A DNA stretch of 17,031 nt from Ch71 sp050945695 (GTDB lineage: Bacteria; Chloroflexota; Anaerolineae; DRVO01): positions 1 to 17,031 of the forward strand of contig JBMNTK010000069.1 in the NCBI GenBank assembly GCA_050945695.1, in the 5' to 3' direction. A program made the translations under genes and the position numbers. Positions 1 to 6,689 of the stretch are shown in pieces. Position 1 is the first letter of the stretch. Every line of letters starts with the position of its first letter. The notes under the pieces are model-generated. The model was given only the letters and a program-made list of their open reading frames with translations, was not told the origin of the DNA and searched no databases.

Positions 1-58
1 TGGCCGCGGGGTGGTATCTCGATAGGCCGACCGGTGCGCACCGATTGCCTTCCACAGA

Positions 59-114
59 GCGAGGCGCCAATCGTGCTCTCCGACGGTCTGTCGGGGGCAC
101 GATCAGCGCCTCGC
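59..114. repeat. long imperfect hairpin (distal of two) behind the di-heme gene
   Basis: Outer arms at 59-76 and 97-114 pair with only two mismatched positions (GAGGCGCcaATCGTGC against GAGGCGCtgATCGTGC). The stem continues inwards through 78-84 and 90-96 (core CCGAC/GTCGG) to the loop ggtct at 85-89. It lies downstream of the di-heme gene stop at 181. No T-tract follows on either strand, so it is not a standard intrinsic terminator. It may protect the mRNA 3' end, contribute to termination, or be a REP-type palindrome. Confidence 0.6.
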
Positions 115-120
115 CGCTAG

Positions 121-156
121 GCTTCTACCCGACGGAGCCCTCCGTCGGGGAGAAGC
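121..156 (-). terminator. hairpin 25 nt after the di-heme gene stop; possible terminator
   Basis: Arms 121-136 and 141-156 form a 16-bp stem with one mismatch (127/150) around the 4-nt loop gccc. The spacing of 25 nt from the stop codon at 181 fits a terminator or mRNA 3'-end stabiliser for the minus-strand gene. There is no run of T after it, so termination activity is uncertain. Confidence 0.5.
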
Positions 157-180
157 ACTGGGACTAGCGAACGTCGTACA

Positions 181-3100
181 TCATTGTCGGGCGATCTGCG
201 GTAGGTAGACCTCCTCAGCTCGCAGGACATCTACCGTAACCGTAGCCGTGCTCTCCGCTCCGTACATGTCCCGGGCGGTGTAGCTGAAGGTGTCCCGTCC
301 CTGGAAGCCGGGGTTCGGGGTGTAGAGCAGGTACAGCCCACCTGGGCCGACACTGGCCAACCCATTCGCCGCCGCGGTGACGGACACGATGATAATGTCA
401 TCGCCGTCCGGATCCGTGTCGTTGTTCAGCACCGGCAGAGGCGTGTTGGTGCTGTCCGGGTCCACGAAGAAAGCATCGTTGTTCAGCTCCGGCGGGCGGT
501 TGGGCTGGACGCCGGATGGCGGCACAGTCACGCTGACGTTGGCAGTCGCTTCCGCCCCGGAGGGATCCCTGACCGTGTAGCTGAAGCTATCCTGCCCCTG
601 GAAGCCGGCATTGGGGGTGTAGAGGACGTAGGCACCACCCGGGCCGACGCTGGCCACGCCGTTGGCGGCAGAGGTGACGGACGCGACGACGAGGTTATCG
701 CCATCGGGATCGTAGTCGTTATCCAGGACCATGAGCTGGTTGTTCATGCTGTCCGGCGGCACGTCGAAGCTGTCGTCGGCCGCAACCGGCGGAGCATTGC
801 CCTCGGCGATGGTGATGTGGATCCTGGCGAAGCTCACCAGGAAGCCGTCGCTGGCAACGTAGGTGATGGTATCGGGGCCGGTGGCGCCTGGGTCCGGGGT
901 GTAGATGATGTACGTTCCAGACGGATCCACGATCGCCTCGCCCTTTGCCGGCTGGTTGATCGCAGCCAGGAAGAGCACGTCATCCACGTTGGCGTCCCTA
1001 TCGTTGTTCAGGACCCACAGCTGGCTGCCCGCGGAGTTGGCGGCCACCGTCACGGTGTCGTCAACCGCGGTCGGCGCCCGGTTCACCTTCACCGTGGCTA
1101 CATTGGTGGAGGTCAGAGCCCCGTCGCTGATCGTGTAGCTGATGTTCACGAAGCCCACGAATCCGGTTGGTGGCGTGTACAGGAGCTGGTCACCGAGCGG
1201 GTCGATCCTCACGGTGCCTGCGACAGGAGGAACCACGCTAGAGATCCACAGAGGGTTGCCATCCTGATCGAAGTCGTTCAGGATCACCGGGAGAGGGACG
1301 TCGACGCTGTCTGCCGGTACCGTCAGGAAGAAGTCGAGTCGTGCCTCCGGGGCCCGGTTGGGTTCTGGCAGCACGGCAATGTCAACCCGGCCCGTAGCGG
1401 TGAGGGTGCCATCGCTCACGGTGTACTCGAACGTATCCAAGCCGGAGAAGCCCGGGGCAGGCGCGTAGGTGACGGTGATTCCATCCAGGCCAACGGACAC
1501 GCTGCCGCTGGCGCCCGGCGTCACACCGACCACCGTCAGCTCTTGGCCGTCGAGATCTCCGTCGTTGCCCAGGACGTCGAGGGTATTGCTGCTATTCATC
1601 GGCACGCTGAACTGGTCGTTGATGACCACGGGAGCGGTGTTGGTGGCCACGAACGGGCCCAGCGGAGGCAGTCCCTGTGCCGTCCGCCCGGCAGCGCCGA
1701 CAGCAGGTATCTCCATCACCTCATCCACTGCCGGATTGGCGTCAGTGGCGCCGTTGGGCACGAACAGCTGTGGATGATCGAACGGGGCCTGCTCGTTACG
1801 CACCCGCTCATCGGTCAACGTCCGCAGGAAGGCCACCAGCGCTCCCACTTCCTCCGGATGGCCCTGCAAGGCACCGATCTCGATCATGTTCGGATCCAGA
1901 TCATCCACGTTGTCCACGGGGTGGTTGCCCCCGCGGGCGTAGAACCGGATCACATCGGCCAGCGTAGCCACGCTACCGTTGTGGAAGTAAGGTGCGGTCA
2001 GCTCGATATTGCGCAGGCTGGGAGCCTTGAAGGTGCCATTGACGGCATCCCGGACGGCGCCGATGGTGTTGGGTGGCAGATCAGGCACGAACTCGGCCAG
2101 ATGCGGCGGGAGCAATCCCTCGTGCTTCATCCTGCCGAGCGCAGAGTACGACAGCGGGAAGCCAAAGCTGTCGACGTCGCCCAAGCCGAGGTCATCGGTG
2201 GTTCTGGTGATGCCGATGTTGAAGTAGCCATCATCGTAGTTCGCCGGGGCGATGGTCGGGTCGCCGGTGGCCATCCGCTCGACGAGCAGCGGGGGCCCAC
2301 CGAGGTTGAACACCAAGTTGGACTGAGACGCGGTAGTGAACTCGCTGCCGGCGTGGCAGACCGCGCATCCCGCGGCTCCGATGAAGAGGTTGAACCCTCG
2401 TTCCTCGATCGGCGAGAAGGGCTGCAGCCCTGCCATCACCCTATCGAAGGGCGCATCGTCGGAAACCAGAGTGGCCTCGTAGAGCTGAACCGCCAGGCCA
2501 AAGAACAGGGAGAAGTTGGCCTCCATCTGCGTGTACTGACCGGGACCCAACGACCCTGCCGGGCGCGGAGAGATGGTCGGCGTGCCGCCGGAGAAGGTGA
2601 CGATCTGATCCTCGTTCGACCAGTACTGGGGATGGAAGGCGGCCTTGATCATGTCAGCGTAGGTGGTGTTCAGGCCCGGCTGGCCGGGGGTCACCCGCTG
2701 ACGGGAGAGCAGGCCGAGCACGCTGTCGTTCACATGCACCAGCTGCTGACCAAGCGGGGTGAGGGTGAGCAGCTTCTTGCCGATGTCTGGGAAGGAGCGG
2801 CCTATGCTGGACATCTCCGTGCTATTGAGTGGGGGCCCGACGGCCTGCGAGGCGACACTGGCGTCCGGAATCCGGGCGATGCCGGGCTGCAAACCGGAGC
2901 CGGTCTGCACGAATATCCTGGCGTTCTGGTCCGCGGCGCCGGAGGTGTTCACGCCGTTGAAGATCGTCTTGGCGGCGCCGTCCCAGAGGTTGGAGTAGTT
3001 GAAGATGGCGTTGATCACGCTGGGGGCGCTTACCGCCGTCACCTGCCGAACCTCAACGCCGCCCACCTGGAAGACCGGGTCGTCTTCGGGGATGGTGATG

Positions 3101-3705
3101 TCGGCAGGGGCACCTGGCGTGACGCCACCGAACGTGGCCTTCCGCACGCCCTGGGAACCGCCAATGTCATCCCAGTCCCTGAGTACGGGCGATGCCTGGA
3201 AATCGACGAGCCCGCCTCGCTGGTGGAAGGGGAAGTCGGATGGGTCGAGCGTTTCGTTGGGGCCGGCTGCCTGGAAGGCGCCGTTTGGCCCAGGGTTGAT
3301 CTGGTTCTTGGTCCGGCCGTCGGCGCCAGCATGGAAGTGGCAGGTGGCGCAGGCTACCCTGCCGTCGGTGCCGACCTGCATATCCCAGAACAGCGCCTTG
3401 CCGAGCGCAATGGCCGCGTCCTTGTCCCGGACGTAGTCGGCCAGGTTCGGCGGTTCGGGAACCGGGATCTTGTTCAGGGGTAGTGGAGCTGGAACAGGAA
3501 TAGCTTGGGCGACGATTCCATCGGCGCCCTGGAGTGTGGGGTCTGACTATACCGTGTCTGGCGGTGTATCGGCGTAGACTGGAGTAAGCAGCCCGGAAAA
3601 GACGAACGCTACTGTGAGGGCAAGTCTGAGCCCTACGAAGGCAGTGCTACGTAAGGGGCTTACGTTGCGCCTGGCTGCCCGGTTCGACGTGACACTCGAG
3701 TTCAC
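181..3705 (-). CDS. exported di-heme cytochrome c peroxidase-like protein with five cadherin/Ig-like repeats; in-frame TAG at 3549-3547
   Basis: Predicted extracytoplasmic di-heme protein of the bacterial cytochrome c peroxidase/MauG superfamily. Heme sites are CATCH (3351-3337) and CAVCH (2367-2353), 328 residues apart, which is long for the family. The N-terminal LGKALFWD segment and the later PSLRN...APYFHNGS segment are typical of the family. About five repeats of 90-100 residues follow, each with a VLxNDxDxDG-type turn and a YTPxxGFxGxDxFxYTxxD strand, as in cadherin-like/VCBS surface proteins. The C-terminus is EEVYLPQIARQ. The first ATG (3381) falls only ten residues before the first heme, inside the conserved LFWD-M segment, so it cannot be the native start. 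Upstream the frame stays open to a TAG at 3549-3547. Beyond that, in the same frame, lies a complete signal peptide beginning at GTG 3705, behind GTGGAGG with 5-nt spacing. Undisturbed, the gene would have 1174 codons. Either it is a recent pseudogene, or the TAG is an error, or it is read through. Confidence 0.85.
3547..3705 (-). pseudogene. signal-peptide fragment (52 codons) ending at the in-frame TAG
   Basis: GTG at 3705 is preceded by GTGGAGG. The 52 codons encode an Arg-rich n-region (NRAARRN), a hydrophobic core (residues about 28-42, LALTVAFVFSGLL) and a signal-peptidase-type site after PVYA. They end DTPPDTV and then TAG. The 156 nt from GTG to TAG and the 168 nt from TAG to ATG 3381 are both multiples of three, so the fragment and the di-heme body share one frame. 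It is the missing export signal of the downstream gene rather than a separate gene. Confidence 0.75.
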
Positions 3706-4145
3706 AATTGCCTCCACTTTGTACTAACGAGATAGCATCGGGCACAGGACTCGCCGGCCGGCGCAGCGGCGATCCAACGACATCAACTTCGCCTACTCCA
3801 GCGCGTTCCTCCTTTCTTGCTTCTGCATGTGTGGCGTAAACCAGTGAGCCTTGTGCGATAGCTCTGAGGAGGCCACATCCCGCCAGGCGCCGGCCTCACG
3901 GGGGATGGAGGCGTCACGTGAGTTCTGGCTGAAGTCGTGACACGTTACAGCCAGAGATAGCCGGCAGCTAGCAGAATTCTGACGTGAACTGAGGACCGAA
4001 AAGGGTTGGCCTGAGGTGATGGGCGGGGCATGAGCAACTCCAGCAACTAAGGATTGTCAGTAACGTTGTCCAAGGGGCTCCAGGGCGGAACCCCGTTGCC
4101 TGTAATCTTGATGCCCATGCGCATCGCTGAGCGGGCGCTGGCAAT

Positions 4146-4177
4146 AGAATAGTTGACCGGGGGCAATTGTGTCAACT
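4146..4177 (-). promoter_or_regulatory. sigma70-like promoter overlapped by a palindrome (candidate operator)
   Basis: On the minus strand TTGACA (4175-4170) and TATTCT (4151-4146) are separated by 18 bp, a perfect -35 and a 4/6 -10. The 7-bp inverted repeat AGTTGAC (4151-4157) / GTCAACT (4171-4177), centres 20 bp apart, covers the -35 and abuts the -10. Two half-sites two helical turns apart are what a dimeric repressor uses. The promoter would drive the di-heme gene, with a leader of about 435 nt. The regulator is not in the window. Confidence 0.55.
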
Positions 4178-4263
4178 CTCTAGGCGCCCCGTCAGTTTCC
4201 GGATAGTGGCTGCGCACCGGTCGTTGTGGCTCTGCGCGCAGCGCTCAGACAACAAGGCGCAAA

Positions 4264-4303
4264 TGGCTCCGGCACCAGGCACTACTGCCTGATGCCGGAG
4301 CCA
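4264..4303 (-). terminator. terminator-like hairpin after the glycoside hydrolase gene
   Basis: Arms 4264-4281 and 4286-4303 give an 18-bp stem around the loop ctac. The only imperfection (4274-4275 region against 4292-4293) becomes a G-U pair in minus-strand RNA but an A-C mismatch in plus-strand RNA, which favours function on the minus strand. It begins 28 nt after the stop codon at 4332. The sequence after it on the minus strand is moderately T-rich (TTTGCGCCTTGTTG), without a clean T-run. Confidence 0.65.
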
Positions 4304-4331
4304 GGGAAGGTGGCCGCGCATTCCCGCCGGT

Positions 4332-6497
4332 CTACCTGGCTTCCTCTACCACGATCACCTCGTACAAGGTGAGCTTGTCCAGTCGGATCTCGATCCCGTT
4401 GCCGGCCCGTTTGGCGGCCAGGGGTTCGTTCTCCCTCAGCGAGTACACCTCTACTGGCCCCGCTACCTGGTTCAGGCGGATGACCAGGTCGTGGACGGGC
4501 AGGAACTCGCTCACCGGCCGGGCGTCGTGGCCGTTGTTGACCAGGTGGATGAGGAGCCGGCCCTGCTGGGGCTGGCGGTAAACGTTCATGGTCACCGAGC
4601 GCGGGGCCTCGAGCTGGATGAAGCTCTCGGGCAACAGGTGCGCCAGGGCGGCCTGGAAGCGCTGTTCGGCGGTAGACATGTAGGTCTCGCTGAAGAACAC
4701 GCCCAGCGCCTCGGCGAAGTAGACGACCTTCCCCTGCCCGTAGCGGCTGAGGAGCACCGCGGGATAGGGCGAGAGGCCCTTGAGGGCGACGTAGGGCCGG
4801 TCCATGGCCTGGTGCAGCATGGCGGGAGCCTCGGCGCCTTCTCGGGGCCGCACCTGGAGGGCGTAGGGCCCCCGCTCGATGAGGGCTCCCTGGTGGAAGC
4901 CCCAGTGGTCCTGAACCGCCTCACTGTAGTTGTCCACTCGGGCCACGGGGAAGGCGCCCTCGACCGCTGCCACGCCCAGCAGGTCGAGCATCCGCTGGCT
5001 GGGGTTGCCGGTACCGTCGTACATGCCGGCCTCGAAGGAGGCCAGCAGCGACCCGCCCCGTTCCACGAACCGGCGGATGGCGTCCGCCCCCTCGTCCGTC
5101 AGGCATGCCGCATCGGGCAGGATGAGCACCTTGTAGCGGTCGAGCTTCCCCGAGGTCAGGTCTTGGTCCAGGATGACGTCGAAGGGCACGTGGGAGCGGG
5201 CCAGGAGGTGGAAGTAGCCCTCACAGGCGGCGGTGAGCAGGGCCTCGACCTGGCGCTTGCGGGCCGACAGCTCCTCTACCGAGTGCTGCCGGATGTCCAC
5301 CACCAGGTTCTCTTCCTTGCTTGAGGCGGAGGTCTGGTATAGGGAGTCGTGGACCGAAAGGTAGTGACGGCCCGTCCGGCTGGAGAAGAGCACGGCCACC
5401 TCGGCGGCGCTTTGGACGTCCGTGTAGTACTGAGCGTGGTCGTCCAGGAAGGCGAAGAGCTCGCGCGGAGGGGCGGCCCCGTCGGGTTGGGACTGGAGCG
5501 CCGAGCGGATGAGGGCTAGCCAGGGATTGGCGCCCCCGGCCACCGTCTGGGCGATGCCCAGCTGCACTTCCTTGGGGTCTATGAGGCGGTAGTGCCAGGA
5601 GCCGTTCATGTAATGCATGAAGACAACGGCCGGCTTGTCGCCCGCGCTGAGGTACTTGGCGGCCATCATGTATTCGTAGTCGTTGTGGCGCCGGCCGTGG
5701 TGGAAGAAGGCCTCGGCCCCGTTGAAGTCCTCGTACGGCCCCAGCTTCTGGATGTCGCGTGCCACTCGCCAGGAGCCCGGCGGCCAGCTGCCCCCGTTGA
5801 GGAAGATGACGCCATCGGGGTTGACGCTCTTGACGGCTGCCCGCGCGTCGGCCAGGAAGCGGGCCATGGAGTCCTCGCGGAACTCGATGAACTCCCGCCA
5901 GAGGGGATCGGTCCAGTCCTCGTGCGGGATGTCGGCGCCGTGCAGCTCTCGGAAGCGCGCCTGGCAGGAATCGCAGTAGCAGGAGTCCGGGTAGATCACC
6001 GGTCCGTCGAGGAAGACGCCGTCAATGCCGGTCTTCATGGCCTCGCGGATCATGGTGAAGGCCCAGTCGCGCCAGGGGGAGTTGACGCATAGGGTGGTGC
6101 CATTGCCGTAGAGGGGATGGAGGCGGCCGTAGGCCTCGCCGGTAGAGGTGATCTGCTCCCAGCCGGGGTGCTGATCGGCGAACTCGTAGGCAAACCAGTG
6201 CATGTTCAGGTACGAGAGCACGTGGATGCCGTACTTGTGGGCGTGGGGGACGTAGGAGCGCAGGAAGTCGAAGTCGTCGTAGCCGGGCCAGGTATCGAAC
6301 TCGGGGGTCTGGAAGCTGGTGAGGTAGCCGCGGCCGTCCCACCCGAAGGAGCCCATGATCCACTCGCAGTTGATGCGCCAATCCTCGTGATGGCTGCGGG
6401 CTATGGCCTCGAAGTCGGCGTACTTGAGGGAGTCGAAGTCGGGAGCGTTGTCCACCCGGAGCATGCGTACGGGCTGGAGCCACCATGGGTTAGGCAT
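4332..6497 (-). CDS. GH42-like glycoside hydrolase with beta-galactosidase-type trimerisation domain
   Basis: The 721-residue protein has no signal peptide and is probably cytoplasmic, acting on an unidentified glycoside or oligosaccharide. The N-terminal part (about 1-370) reads as a TIM barrel of the hypothetical glycosyl hydrolase 6/GH42-like group, with GIDGVFLDGP near 158-166 followed by a Cys-rich DSCYCDSC at 171-178 (Cys173, 175 and 178, a possible structural metal site). The middle part (about 390-600) resembles the GATase-like GH42 trimerisation domain (YKVLILPDAACLTDE, FVERGGSLLAS). A short beta domain ends the protein. I chose the start at 6497 because AGGAG lies 8 nt upstream and homology-like sequence begins at MPNPWW. 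A longer frame to 6593 would translate the repeat hairpin at 6543-6578. Substrate and catalytic acid cannot be assigned by eye. Confidence 0.85.
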   Translation of the reverse strand: MPNPWWLQPVRMLRVDNAPDFDSLKYADFEAIARSHHEDWRINCEWIMGSFGWDGRGYLTSFQTPEFDTWPGYDDFDFLRSYVPHAHKYGIHVLSYLNMHWFAYEFADQHPGWEQITSTGEAYGRLHPLYGNGTTLCVNSPWRDWAFTMIREAMKTGIDGVFLDGPVIYPDSCYCDSCQARFRELHGADIPHEDWTDPLWREFIEFREDSMARFLADARAAVKSVNPDGVIFLNGGSWPPGSWRVARDIQKLGPYEDFNGAEAFFHHGRRHNDYEYMMAAKYLSAGDKPAVVFMHYMNGSWHYRLIDPKEVQLGIAQTVAGGANPWLALIRSALQSQPDGAAPPRELFAFLDDHAQYYTDVQSAAEVAVLFSSRTGRHYLSVHDSLYQTSASSKEENLVVDIRQHSVEELSARKRQVEALLTAACEGYFHLLARSHVPFDVILDQDLTSGKLDRYKVLILPDAACLTDEGADAIRRFVERGGSLLASFEAGMYDGTGNPSQRMLDLLGVAAVEGAFPVARVDNYSEAVQDHWGFHQGALIERGPYALQVRPREGAEAPAMLHQAMDRPYVALKGLSPYPAVLLSRYGQGKVVYFAEALGVFFSETYMSTAEQRFQAALAHLLPESFIQLEAPRSVTMNVYRQPQQGRLLIHLVNNGHDARPVSEFLPVHDLVIRLNQVAGPVEVYSLRENEPLAAKRAGNGIEIRLDKLTLYEVIVVEEAR

Positions 6498-6528
6498 GGG
6501 GTATCTCCTAGCGGATGTTGGGGGCATT

Positions 6529-6580
6529 CTCACGCAAAGACGCCAAGACGCCAAGGGGGTGAGCCCTTGGCGTCTTGGAA
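6529..6580. repeat. perfect 15-bp hairpin of the 'cgcaaagacgccaag' repeat family
   Basis: CCAAGACGCCAAGGG (6543-6557) and CCCTTGGCGTCTTGG (6564-6578) are exact inverted copies around a 6-nt loop. They are preceded by CACGCAAAGACG (6531-6542). The same words recur at 9979-10225. It sits in the 192-bp gap between the M4 protease stop (6690) and the glycoside hydrolase start (6497). It has no T-tract and is best read as a dispersed intergenic repeat that now lies in the hydrolase leader. Confidence 0.75.
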
Positions 6581-6689
6581 GGTTCCGCGTCATCGCCCGC
6601 CTACGGAGGCGTCGCTGGCGCGTTCCCCTTCGTGTGGGCCGGAACTGCTATCGCTTCACACCACGACCTGTCTATGCCAACAACCAGAC

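Larger units (their letters stand above)
3706..4331. other. 626-bp gene-free interval between the glycoside hydrolase and di-heme genes
   Basis: Beyond the terminator (4264-4303) and promoter/operator (4146-4177) listed separately, this interval holds about 435 nt of apparent untranslated leader for the di-heme gene. It contains short inverted repeats: 3869-3874 with 3892-3897 (GAGGCC/GGCCTC), and 3924-3931 with 3948-3955 (TCTGGCTG/CAGCCAGA). The second is nested inside looser arms TCACGTgAG.../...CTgACGTGA at about 3913-3990. An AAAGGAGG on the minus strand near 3813 has no usable start codon after it. I do not recognise a known riboswitch class, and I see no convincing small gene. Confidence 0.5.

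Noticed and set aside
817..3483. 888-codon open frame on the plus strand antisense to the di-heme gene
   Set aside because: It mirrors the codon structure of the GC-rich minus-strand gene. The translation is low-complexity His/Gly/Val/Arg-rich with no recognisable domain, while the opposite strand has clear heme motifs and repeats.
4047..4118. Small minus-strand frame of 23 residues beginning MGIKITGNG in the di-heme leader
   Set aside because: No ribosome binding site, no homologue I can name, and it ends after 23 codons; more likely chance in a leader region.
3706..4145. Possible riboswitch in the leader of the di-heme gene
   Set aside because: Inverted repeats are present, but I could not match the consensus of any known class and see no conserved core motif.
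6498..6593. N-terminal extension of the glycoside hydrolase to the ATG at 6593
   Set aside because: The extension would translate the repeat hairpin 6543-6578 and has no ribosome binding site, whereas 6497 has AGGAG at 8 nt.
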